A stretch of DNA of 29,773 nucleotides from an uncultured Bacteroides sp. GTDB taxonomy: Bacteria > Bacteroidota > Bacteroidia > Bacteroidales > Bacteroidaceae. The stretch lies in assembly GCA_947071285.1 (NCBI GenBank), contig CAMTFK010000031.1:1-29773 (forward strand), in the 5' to 3' direction. Under the pieces are notes generated by a model. It did not search any database. It saw nothing but the letters and a program-made list of their open reading frames with translations, and was not told where the DNA came from. The stretch's first letter is position 1. The number at the start of each line of letters is the position of its first letter. This document shows positions 15,059 to 22,779 of the stretch, one piece after another. The position numbers and the translations under genes are program-made.

Positions 15059-16414
15059 ATGAAAAAGTATGATGCTATCATTATCGGCTTCGGAAAGGGA
15101 GGAAAGACCCTGGCTGCCGAATTCGCAAAACGCCAAAAGACGGTTGCAGTAGTAGAACGTTCGGATCGTATGTATGGAGGTACTTGTATCAACATTGGTT
15201 GTATTCCTACAAAGACGCTGGTGCATCTGGCCAAGGAAACCCCGGCAAAGGCTGCGTGGGAAGAGAAGAAGGAATATTACCGTCAGGCTATCGGCCGCAA
15301 GGAAGAGGTTACTTCTTTTCTGCGGAACAAGAACTATCATAATCTGGCCGACAATCCCAATATAACGGTTTATACGGGTGTAGGTGCATTTACAGGCCCC
15401 GATGTGGTAGAAGTCAGGACGGCGGAAGAAGTGATAGAATTACAGGCCCCGCAGATATTTATAAATACCGGAGCGGAAACCATTATACCTCCCATCGAAG
15501 GAATAAAAGATAATCCCCGCGTATATACCAGTACTTCCATCATGGAACTGGAAGAACTTCCTGAACAATTGGTAATTGTGGGCGGAGGGTATATCGGACT
15601 GGAATTTGCTTCCATGTATGCTTCTTTCGGTTCAAAGGTGACGGTGCTTGAAGGCTATCCGGAACTGATAGGCCGTGAAGACAGGGACATTGCAGACAGT
15701 GTAAAGTCGGTATTGGAGAAGAAAGGCATTGTTTTCCATCTGAACGCACGTGTGCAGTCGGTAGACGGCTCAGCGGTGATTTATCAGGATGTTGCGACGA
15801 ACGAGATTCACCATTTAGAAGGAGATGCCATTTTACTGGCAACAGGTCGTCGTCCGAATACCTCCGGTTTAAATCTGGATGTGGCAGGAGTGAAGGTGGA
15901 TGAGCGTGGAGCCATTATCGTGGATAAATGGTTGCGGACTACGAATCCCCATATCTGTGCTATCGGTGATGTGAAAGGCGGCTTGCAGTTCACTTATATT
16001 TCCCTGGACGATTACCGTATTATCCGTGAAGACTTGTTCGGTGCCGGAGAACGCCGCACGGATGACCGTGACCCTGTCAGCTATTCAGTATTTATCGACC
16101 CTCCTTTGGCACGTATCGGACTGAGCGAAGCGGAAGCACGTAAGAAAGGATTGGATATTAAAGTAAATACCTTGCCTGTCGGTGCAATTCCGCGTGCACG
16201 AACATTGGGTGAGACGGACGGACTATTCAAGGTGGTGGTAGATGCCCATACCAATAAAATAGTGGGTTGCACCTTGTTCGGTCCGGAAACGAGTGAAATA
16301 ATCAATATTGTATCAATCGTAATGAAAACAGGACAAGAATATACCTTCCTACGGGATTACATCTTTACACATCCCAGCATGAGCGAAGCGCTGAATGACC
16401 TGATGAATTTTTAG
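15059..16414 (+). CDS. rclA: RclA flavoprotein disulfide oxidoreductase
   Basis: This 451-residue member of the pyridine nucleotide-disulfide oxidoreductase family has an N-terminal FAD loop IIGFGKGGKT (8-17), redox pair Cys43/Cys48 in GGTCINIGCIPTKT, NAD(P)-binding loop VIVGGGYIGLEFASM (about 172-186), the FAD-contacting AIGDV (about 301-305) and the dimerisation domain to the end. Segments GGLQFTYISLDDYRI and FTHPSMSEALNDL are hallmarks of RclA rather than mercuric or lipoamide reductase. E. coli RclA is induced by hypochlorous acid and reduces Cu(II) with NADH. Here it should protect against oxidants from host inflammation. Its partner rclC is immediately upstream. Confidence 0.94.
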   Translation: MKKYDAIIIGFGKGGKTLAAEFAKRQKTVAVVERSDRMYGGTCINIGCIPTKTLVHLAKETPAKAAWEEKKEYYRQAIGRKEEVTSFLRNKNYHNLADNPNITVYTGVGAFTGPDVVEVRTAEEVIELQAPQIFINTGAETIIPPIEGIKDNPRVYTSTSIMELEELPEQLVIVGGGYIGLEFASMYASFGSKVTVLEGYPELIGREDRDIADSVKSVLEKKGIVFHLNARVQSVDGSAVIYQDVATNEIHHLEGDAILLATGRRPNTSGLNLDVAGVKVDERGAIIVDKWLRTTNPHICAIGDVKGGLQFTYISLDDYRIIREDLFGAGERRTDDRDPVSYSVFIDPPLARIGLSEAEARKKGLDIKVNTLPVGAIPRARTLGETDGLFKVVVDAHTNKIVGCTLFGPETSEIINIVSIVMKTGQEYTFLRDYIFTHPSMSEALNDLMNF

Positions 16415-16429
16415 ACATACTTATATAAT

Positions 16430-16522
16430 AGGTGTTCGGGCACAAATTCGGTTAAATTATTGGACGGGTATTTGCGTATCTCCCTAAAAATGACGAATAT
16501 TGTGCCCGAATTCTATACACCT
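16430..16522 (+). promoter_or_regulatory. Long imperfect stem in the leader of the ABC importer operon
   Basis: Arms 16435-16450 and 16494-16510 pair over 16 bp with one bulged base (16499). An outer 5-bp pairing AGGTG (16430-16434) / CACCT (16518-16522) extends the stem, leaving a 43-base loop. It starts 16 bp after the rclA stop and ends 9 bp before ATG 16531, so it could hide the ribosome site, act as a terminator for rclCA, or both. It has no B12 box and is not a recognisable cobalamin riboswitch. Confidence 0.5.
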
Positions 16523-16530
16523 TTATAGTG

Positions 16531-17685
16531 ATGAAACGAACTACTGCAATAACTGCCGCTTTTCTTAGTGTCTTATGTGTGGCTTGCGGCCCGAAAAATA
16601 AACAAAATCCTACTGATATACAGGCTACTGTAGCTTCTGCTTCGACTACGGATTCAATATATCCGGTTTATGCGGAAGGATTTGAAGTGAAATATCTTCC
16701 TAATCATGTTCGCTTGGTGAATCTTCGCGACCCGCAAAATGAAAACAGTAACACTTTCCATTATGCCCTGGTGCCCCGGGGAATGAAAGCTGAGGACATT
16801 CCTTCCGATTATACAGTGATTGAAACACCTGTGCGCAGTGCCATTTGCATGACTTCGCTTCAGCTATCCAATTTCATCAAACTGGAGGCTTGTGATAAGG
16901 TGGTCGGTATAACCAGTACCCGCCATCTCTTCAATAAAGAAATGAATGAGCGTTTGAAGTCGGGCAAGACTGCCAAAATCGGTATCGAAGGAAATTTCGA
17001 TAATGAGATAATCATGAGTGTCAATCCCGATGTCATCTTTATTTCTCCCTTTAAGCGCGGCGGATATGATACGATGCGTGAGATAGGCATTCCGCTGGTT
17101 CCCCATCTGGGATATAAGGAAATGATCCCGCTGGGGCAAGCTGAGTGGATTAAGTTCATCGGACTGTTTATCGGGCAGGAGAAAGAGGCGAACGAGAAAT
17201 TTGCAGCTATCGAGAAGCATTACAATGACCTGAAGCAACTGGCTGCCGATGTGAAAAAACGTCCGGTGGTGTTTAGTGGTGAAATACGTGGCGGTAACTG
17301 GTATGCCGTAGGAGGGAAGAGCTTCCTGGCACAGTTGTTCCGCGACGCGGGAGCTGACTATTTTTTGAAGGATGATCCCCGTTCCGGTGGCGTTACGCTG
17401 GATTTTGAAACTGTATACAGCCAGGCGGAAAATGCCGATTACTGGCGCATCGTGAACAGTTACGACGGTACTTTTTCTTATGGCGCCTTGAAATCCCTTG
17501 ATCCGCGTTATGCTGATTTCCGTGCATTCCGTGATAAGGGTGTCATTTATTGCAATATGCGCGAACAACCTTTCTACGAAAGTATGCCGATGGAGCCGGA
17601 AGTAGTACTGGAAGATTTGATTCACGCTTTCCATCCCGATTTATTGCCCGATTACCAACCTAAATACTACGCACGTTTGCAATGA
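16531..17685 (+). CDS. ABC importer substrate-binding lipoprotein (BtuF/FepB type)
   Basis: This 384-residue protein has a lipoprotein signal (LCVAC, Cys19) and then a two-lobe helical-backbone binding fold of the metal-chelate/vitamin B12 class (about 100-365). Visible family features are RSAICMTSLQLSNFIKL, VVGITSTRHLF, the strand VNPDVIFISPF and the C-terminal NCNMREQ-like region near residue 345. It captures a ligand in the periplasm for the permease and ATPase encoded next, which overlap it by 4 bp. Context among cobalamin genes favours a corrinoid; an iron siderophore is the alternative. ATG 16531 is preferred over GTG 16528, since it begins the signal peptide. Confidence 0.85.
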   Translation: MKRTTAITAAFLSVLCVACGPKNKQNPTDIQATVASASTTDSIYPVYAEGFEVKYLPNHVRLVNLRDPQNENSNTFHYALVPRGMKAEDIPSDYTVIETPVRSAICMTSLQLSNFIKLEACDKVVGITSTRHLFNKEMNERLKSGKTAKIGIEGNFDNEIIMSVNPDVIFISPFKRGGYDTMREIGIPLVPHLGYKEMIPLGQAEWIKFIGLFIGQEKEANEKFAAIEKHYNDLKQLAADVKKRPVVFSGEIRGGNWYAVGGKSFLAQLFRDAGADYFLKDDPRSGGVTLDFETVYSQAENADYWRIVNSYDGTFSYGALKSLDPRYADFRAFRDKGVIYCNMREQPFYESMPMEPEVVLEDLIHAFHPDLLPDYQPKYYARLQ

Positions 17686-18719
17686 AAAGACCGACGCTGC
17701 TCTTGATGCTGGTTATACTGGCATCCATCTTTCTGTTCTTCCTGTTGAACTTGCTGTTAGGGTCGGTCCATATCCCGTTACGTTCCGTCTGGAACATTCT
17801 TTGGGGGAGTACGGATGAGTCCATTATCTGGCAGAATATTATCTGGAAATCCCGTGTACCACAGGCTTTGACCGCATTGGTGGCGGGGGCGGGATTGTCC
17901 GTCAGCGGATTGCAGATGCAAACGGTGTTCCGTAATCCATTGGCGGGGCCGTCGGTACTGGGTATCAGTTCGGGGGCCAGTCTGGGTGTGGCTTGTGTGG
18001 TGTTGTTGTCTGGTGCGATGGGAGGTGTGGCATTAAGCAAACTCGGATATATGGGCGAAGTGGCATTGTCTATTGCAGCTATTATCGGAGCATTGTCGGT
18101 GATGGCGCTTATCGTGTACGTCTCGCAGAAAGTGAAAGGAAATGTGACGCTGCTGATTATCGGTGTGATGATTGGGTATGTGGCGAGTGCCATTATCGGT
18201 GTATTGAAATATTTCAGTGTGGAAGAGGATATCCGTGCGTATGTCATCTGGGGATTGGGTAGCTTTGCCCGTGTGTCCGGCGACCAGATGATCTTGTTTG
18301 TCTGCATCATGGCGGTGCTGCTGCCGCTTTCATTCCTGCTGATAAAGACAATGAACCTGCTGTTGTTGGGGGATGGATATGCACGAAACCTGGGATTGAA
18401 TATCAAGCGGGCGCGCCTGCTGGTGATTTCCTGCTCCGGCGTGCTGGTGGCGATTGTGACAGCGTATTGCGGTCCGATTATGTTTATCGGATTGGCGGTG
18501 CCCCATCTTTGCCGGGCTATTTTCCATACGTCCGACCATCGGATATTGATGCCTTCCACATTGCTGGTGGGTGCTTCGCTGGCGTTGGTTTGTAACCTTA
18601 TCGCCCGTATGCCGGGATTCGAGGGCGCTCTGCCCGTGAATTCGGTGACAGCATTGGTAGGTGCCCCGGTGGTGGCATCCGTGCTTTTCAGAAAGCGAAA
18701 AGGAGAGTTGGAAGAATAA
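17682..18719 (+). CDS. FecCD/BtuC-family ABC permease
   Basis: This 345-residue inner-membrane permease of the iron/B12 importer family has about ten hydrophobic segments beginning near residue 7. Typical stretches are WKSRVPQALTALVAGAGLSVSGLQMQ split around residue 60-80 (the RLPR-like motif of the family), NPLAGPSVLGISSGASLG, and the cytoplasmic coupling region GPIMFIGLAVPHLCR. It dimerises and passes the substrate from the binding protein into the cytoplasm, driven by the ATPase encoded 24 bp downstream. ATG 17682 overlaps the stop of the binding-protein gene (ATGA), so the two are translationally coupled. Confidence 0.92.
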   Translation: MKRPTLLLMLVILASIFLFFLLNLLLGSVHIPLRSVWNILWGSTDESIIWQNIIWKSRVPQALTALVAGAGLSVSGLQMQTVFRNPLAGPSVLGISSGASLGVACVVLLSGAMGGVALSKLGYMGEVALSIAAIIGALSVMALIVYVSQKVKGNVTLLIIGVMIGYVASAIIGVLKYFSVEEDIRAYVIWGLGSFARVSGDQMILFVCIMAVLLPLSFLLIKTMNLLLLGDGYARNLGLNIKRARLLVISCSGVLVAIVTAYCGPIMFIGLAVPHLCRAIFHTSDHRILMPSTLLVGASLALVCNLIARMPGFEGALPVNSVTALVGAPVVASVLFRKRKGELEE

Positions 18720-18720
18720 A

Positions 18721-18749
18721 TGAAAGAATGAAAAAGTGAAAGAATGAAA
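18721..18749 (+). repeat. 13-bp direct repeat duplicating a start-codon region
   Basis: TGAAAGAATGAAA occurs at 18721-18733 and 18737-18749, 16 bp apart. The second copy holds the ATPase start at 18744. The first holds a decoy ATG (18728) that opens M-K-K-stop in another frame. It looks like a recent slippage duplication. Confidence 0.8.
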
Positions 18750-19760
18750 GGGCGGGAAACTATACATATTGAGAAATTGTCCATCGGCTATCCCGGTAAA
18801 GGGGATGTGAAGGTCGTAGCAAGTGACATTTGTGCCGGCATCAACAGTGGGGAACTGACCTGCCTGCTGGGTGCGAACGGTGTTGGTAAATCCACATTAT
18901 TGCGCACTCTTTCCGCTTTTCAACCGAGGCTGTCCGGTGAAATACGTATTGAGGGAAAAGATATCAGCTCTTATACGGACAAACAACTCTCAAAAGTAAT
19001 CAGTGTGGTTCTGACCGAAAAGTGCGACATCCGCAATATGTCTGCGGTAGAACTTATCGGTCTGGGACGCAGCCCATATACCGGTTTTTGGGGAACACTT
19101 TCCAAAGAGGACAAAGCGGTGGTGGACCATGCCATCGAATTAGTCGGAATCTCCCATCTGGCCCATCGCATGGTGCATACGCTGAGCGACGGCGAGCGGC
19201 AGAAAGTGATGATTGCCAAAGCCCTTGCACAGGAAACTCCTGTCATTTATCTGGATGAGCCGACCGCTTTTCTCGATTTTCCAAGCAAGGTAGAGATGAT
19301 GCAATTGCTTCATCTGCTGAGCCGCCAGACGGATAAGACCATCTTCCTCTCTACCCATGACCTGGAACTTGCCTTGCAGATTGCCGATAAAATATGGCTG
19401 ATGGACAAGGTGAATGGGGTTACCATTGGCACACCCGAAGACCTTTCGCTGGATGGAACTCTCAGTGGCTTCTTCGCCCGCAAAGGGATTGTTTTTGATC
19501 TGGATACGGGTCTGTTCCGTGTAAATAATGAATATACTTCCCAGATACGGCTCGTAGGGCATGGGCAGAAATATGCCATGGTGCGGAAGGCCCTGCAAAG
19601 AAATGGTATTCTGGCAAACCGAAACGTCGAATCGGACGTTTATATAGAAACAGGAGATTTGAAAGGTGACGGCACCTTTGTGCTTCATCCGGCGGGCGGA
19701 GAAGCGATTACCGTGCGGACCATCGATGAACTGCTTGCAGAGATTGTGAAAATTCTATGA
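18744..19760 (+). CDS. ABC importer ATPase (BtuD/FepC type) with C-terminal extension
   Basis: This 338-residue ATPase has Walker A GANGVGKST (43-51), a signature LSDGERQ (147-153) with Asp in place of the usual Gly, Walker B VIYLDEP (167-173) and the H-loop His205 (STHD). The core ends near residue 255, as in BtuD and FepC (about 250-265 long). About 80 further residues follow and include FVLHPAGGEAITVRTIDELL near the end. The extension may be a regulatory domain; I do not recognise it. It powers the permease encoded just upstream, and its stop overlaps the MATE start by 4 bp. Confidence 0.9.
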   Translation: MKGRETIHIEKLSIGYPGKGDVKVVASDICAGINSGELTCLLGANGVGKSTLLRTLSAFQPRLSGEIRIEGKDISSYTDKQLSKVISVVLTEKCDIRNMSAVELIGLGRSPYTGFWGTLSKEDKAVVDHAIELVGISHLAHRMVHTLSDGERQKVMIAKALAQETPVIYLDEPTAFLDFPSKVEMMQLLHLLSRQTDKTIFLSTHDLELALQIADKIWLMDKVNGVTIGTPEDLSLDGTLSGFFARKGIVFDLDTGLFRVNNEYTSQIRLVGHGQKYAMVRKALQRNGILANRNVESDVYIETGDLKGDGTFVLHPAGGEAITVRTIDELLAEIVKIL

Positions 19761-21133
19761 GACATTCGGCAAAAGATAATTATGTCTATCTGACTACAGC
19801 TCCGGTGCCCCGTCTGATAGTATCGTTGGCTGTGCCTACGATTATCAGTATGTTGGTTACATCGTTCTATAACATGGCGGACACGTACTTTGTGGGGAAA
19901 ATCAATACCCAGTCCACGGCGGCTGTGGGAATTGTGTTCTCCGTCATGTCCATCATCCAGGCGGTGGGATTCTTCTTCGGGCATGGTTCAGGAAACTACA
20001 TCTCGCGGAAGCTGGGTGCGCAGGAGACAGGGAATGCCGAGAAGATGGCGGCAACAGGCTTCTTCTGGGCATTGTTTATGGGGATTGCCCTGGCAGTAAC
20101 CGGACTGATATTTCTTACTCCGCTTTCGTTAGCATTGGGTTCTACGCCTACCATATTACCTTATACAGAGAAGTATCTGGGTATTATCCTGCTGGGTGCT
20201 CCATTCATGACTGCTTCTCTCGTGATGAACAATCAAATACGTTTTCAGGGCAATGCAGCGTATGCGATGGTGGGAATTGTTTCGGGTGCAGTCATCAATG
20301 TGGTGCTGGACCCGATACTGATATTCGTTTTTGATATGGGAATATCGGGTGCGGCATGGGCTACGGTCATCAGTCAGATATGCAGTTTCTCTCTGCTGCT
20401 GTATATGGGCAGTAAGGGAGGGAATATCCGTATTCGTTTCAGAAATTTCACACCTTCACTGGCTTTCATAAAAGAGATTATCGGCGGAGGTACACCGTCG
20501 CTTGCCCGCCAGGGATTGGCAAGCGTGGCAACTATCTTGCTGAATGTGGCTGCTGGTGCTTACGGTGATGCTGCCATTGCGGGTATGTCTATTGTCACCC
20601 GTATCGCTATGTTCATCAATGCTTTCCTGATAGGCTTCGGACAAGGTTTCCAGCCAGTGTGTGGTTTCAATTATGGAGCGGGGCTTTACGGACGTGTTCG
20701 CCAGGGTTTCTGGTTTTGTGTGAAGGTAGGTTCCATTTTCTTACTGGTGTGTGCAGTGCTCGGTATGGGATTTGCCGAAGAGATTGTTTCCGTGTTCCGC
20801 AAGGGAGACCCTGATGTGATTGCGGTGGGGGCTGCTGCGTTGCGCTGGCAATTCATTACTTTCCCATTGGGTGCCTGGATTGTGGTCAGTAATATGATGT
20901 TGCAGACTATCCGTAAACCTGTCAAGGCTACCATCCTTTCGTCTGCCCGTCAGGGACTGTTCTTTATTCCGTTGATTTTTATCCTGCCTTACTATCTGGG
21001 ATTGCAGGGAGTGGAGATGTGCCAGGCTACCGCTGACCTCCTTACTTTCCTTCTCGCCATTCCGCTGACAGGTAGCGTGCTGAATGAAATGAAGCGGAAA
21101 CAGGCGGAGCAAATGCAGCCTGCCGGAGATTAG
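19757..21133 (+). CDS. MATE family efflux transporter
   Basis: This is a 458-residue, probably 12-helix transporter of the multidrug and toxic compound extrusion family, which exchanges Na+ or H+ for cationic compounds. The start of helix 1 reads RLIVSLAVPTIISMLVTSFYN, followed by MADTYFVGKI and the conserved AAVGI. The second half repeats the pattern (GGTPSLARQGLASVATILLN, near residue 245). It is the last gene of the ABC importer operon and overlaps the ATPase by 4 bp (ATGA), so it is expressed with it. This is an unusual pairing of importer and exporter. The substrate is unknown. The gene ends in a 4-bp convergent overlap with the next gene. Confidence 0.9.
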   Translation: MRHSAKDNYVYLTTAPVPRLIVSLAVPTIISMLVTSFYNMADTYFVGKINTQSTAAVGIVFSVMSIIQAVGFFFGHGSGNYISRKLGAQETGNAEKMAATGFFWALFMGIALAVTGLIFLTPLSLALGSTPTILPYTEKYLGIILLGAPFMTASLVMNNQIRFQGNAAYAMVGIVSGAVINVVLDPILIFVFDMGISGAAWATVISQICSFSLLLYMGSKGGNIRIRFRNFTPSLAFIKEIIGGGTPSLARQGLASVATILLNVAAGAYGDAAIAGMSIVTRIAMFINAFLIGFGQGFQPVCGFNYGAGLYGRVRQGFWFCVKVGSIFLLVCAVLGMGFAEEIVSVFRKGDPDVIAVGAAALRWQFITFPLGAWIVVSNMMLQTIRKPVKATILSSARQGLFFIPLIFILPYYLGLQGVEMCQATADLLTFLLAIPLTGSVLNEMKRKQAEQMQPAGD

Positions 21134-21813
21134 AATCTATATCCCACGGTAAAGAAAGAAGCGAGGTTCTTGGGAGAGAATTTTTCAACACCGGAGTTCT
21201 GTAACAGGTTATCCAACTGATCGTTTACTTTAATCATTCCCAATTGAAGTTCCGCTCCAAAAATGAATCTGTGGTATTCAAAGTTTAGGGCAAACATGAG
21301 TCCGGCATCAAAGCGTTTGTTGCCCATATTGTCGTCTATCATATTACCGAAAGTATCTAAACGGAATCTGTAGCCACTTCCTCCGTGATGGACGCTACTG
21401 CTATAATCATATTGTTCCTGCATTTCACCCGACGTTTTGCCGCCTACGCCATAAGCGATGTACGGACCGGCACTCAGTGAAGCACTGTAATCTTTGCCGA
21501 GGTTGAGGCGGGCCGCCATCATCACAGGCAGTTGGATGTACATCTCGTTCATGTTTGCTTTGCCTACAAATTCGATGTCTTCACGGGCACCTATCGATAC
21601 AAAGTTCAGTGAGGGCTGGAATATCCATGTACGGTTGAGTTCATAGTTCATGCCGACACCTACTTTGTAGGCGATGCGTGTGTCGCTTTCTACATTTTCT
21701 CCATAGAAGTTGGAGGTGCCGACTCCGGCTTTTACCTGAAAGGAAATAGGGGATTGGGCTGTTGCTCCCAATGCTATGATTGCAAAGAAAACGGTGAGAA
21801 TAGTCTGTTTCAT
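21130..21813 (-). CDS. Outer-membrane beta-barrel protein
   Basis: This 227-residue protein has a signal peptide (residues 1-19, ending GATA before Gln20) followed by alternating amphipathic strands of an eight-stranded-type outer-membrane barrel (PorT/OmpW-like beta-barrel family of Bacteroidetes). Visible strands include SFQVKAGVGTSNFYG, YIQLPVMMAARLNLG, SASLSAGPYIAYGVGG and the last strand, which closes with the aromatic C-terminus FFTVGYRF. No specific role can be given. It is a single gene with a good promoter. Its TAA overlaps the MATE TAG by 4 bp in convergent orientation. Confidence 0.85.
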   Translation of the reverse strand: MKQTILTVFFAIIALGATAQSPISFQVKAGVGTSNFYGENVESDTRIAYKVGVGMNYELNRTWIFQPSLNFVSIGAREDIEFVGKANMNEMYIQLPVMMAARLNLGKDYSASLSAGPYIAYGVGGKTSGEMQEQYDYSSSVHHGGSGYRFRLDTFGNMIDDNMGNKRFDAGLMFALNFEYHRFIFGAELQLGMIKVNDQLDNLLQNSGVEKFSPKNLASFFTVGYRF

Positions 21814-21851
21814 TGTTTGAACCTTGTAAAGGGGTGATGTTTATTTCGTCG

Positions 21852-21882
21852 CAAAGATATAAATTATATGATTACAAGCAAT
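21852..21882 (-). promoter_or_regulatory. Promoter of the beta-barrel protein gene
   Basis: On the minus strand ATTG (21882-21879) and TATCTTTG (21859-21852) are 19 bases apart, a near-consensus Bacteroides promoter. The start near 21845 gives a leader of about 32 bases before ATG 21813. Confidence 0.6.
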
Positions 21883-21901
21883 TATGTAGCCGGATTATCA
21901 T

Positions 21902-22705
21902 TTAATAGAATTTTCTGATTAACCAATCTGTCAGACTGAACGGCAGCATGGGCTTGATGCGGGCGAAAAACACCTGTTCCCACGGGCCCACTTTGGTGCG
22001 GAATGCCGGTCGGCATTTGTTTACCAGTTTGCAGATGGCTTTTCCCAATCTTTCGGGGTGGCAGCCGTTGTTTTCGGACTGCTCTACATTCTGCATGGTT
22101 CTTGTGAAGTGTTCTCCATATTGTGAATGGGCGAGGGTGGCCTCGCTCATCTGCCGTTGTGCAGTGAAGCCTGTTCGGAAATCTCCCGGTTCGACAACAC
22201 ATACCTGTATTCCGAAAGGTTTCACTTCCTGATAGAGTGCTTCGCTATAACCTTCGATTGCAAACTTGGAGGCACTGTAAAAAGCCTGATAAGGGACAGC
22301 AAGCACCCCTGCAATGGAACTGATATTTATAATTCGTCCCCGTCCCGCCTCGCGCATGGAGGGCAGCACTGCGGCGCACATACGGACGGCACCTATGAAG
22401 TTGGTATTCATCTGGCGTTGTATCTCGTCTTCGGTAGTCAGCTCTATAGCTCCGCTGATGCCCATACCTGCATTGTTGACAAGTACATCGAGGTGCCCCT
22501 GTTCAGCCAGAATCGTTAATATGGCGTTGGAAACAGAGACCGGGTCGGTGATGTCCAGTTGCAGCATCTTGAAATCCGGGTTATCGGAAACGGCTTTCCG
22601 GCTGGTGCCGTAGACGGTGTGGCCTTGTGCAGCCAACTGCGTGGCGATGACTTTTCCAAAGCCGGAAGAGGCACCGGTGACGAGGATTATTTGCGGATGT
22701 TTCAT
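21902..22705 (-). CDS. Short-chain dehydrogenase/reductase (SDR)
   Basis: This is a 267-residue classical SDR. The cofactor loop is TGASSGFG (10-17), the NNAG motif is at 77-80, and the catalytic Ser130 (NISS), Tyr143 and Lys147 (YSASK) are all present, so the enzyme should be active. The arginine after beta-2 (TSRKAV) suggests NADP(H). The substrate is unknown. It reads in the same direction as the cobalamin genes and lies 74 bp downstream of them. It is not a known corrin enzyme and may simply be a passenger. Confidence 0.9.
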   Translation of the reverse strand: MKHPQIILVTGASSGFGKVIATQLAAQGHTVYGTSRKAVSDNPDFKMLQLDITDPVSVSNAILTILAEQGHLDVLVNNAGMGISGAIELTTEDEIQRQMNTNFIGAVRMCAAVLPSMREAGRGRIINISSIAGVLAVPYQAFYSASKFAIEGYSEALYQEVKPFGIQVCVVEPGDFRTGFTAQRQMSEATLAHSQYGEHFTRTMQNVEQSENNGCHPERLGKAICKLVNKCRPAFRTKVGPWEQVFFARIKPMLPFSLTDWLIRKFY

Positions 22706-22779
22706 ACAGTGATAAACGTTTAGTGGTTAGGAGATAACCAGGCTGCGTGTTTATTTTATTATCGCACAGCCGGTCATCT

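Noticed and set aside
16415..16530. Cobalamin riboswitch before the ABC importer
   Set aside because: The gap is short and has no B12 box (GCCACTG-like) although it can fold. The same negative result holds for 22706-22779, 27776-27903 and 29320-29476.
16864..17634. A 256-residue minus-strand open frame
   Set aside because: It lies antisense within the ABC binding-protein gene, with no motif and no promoter.
17660..18784. A 374-residue open frame on the minus strand
   Set aside because: It is fully antisense to the ABC permease, whose family motifs and coupled start are clear. Its own protein has no recognisable motif.
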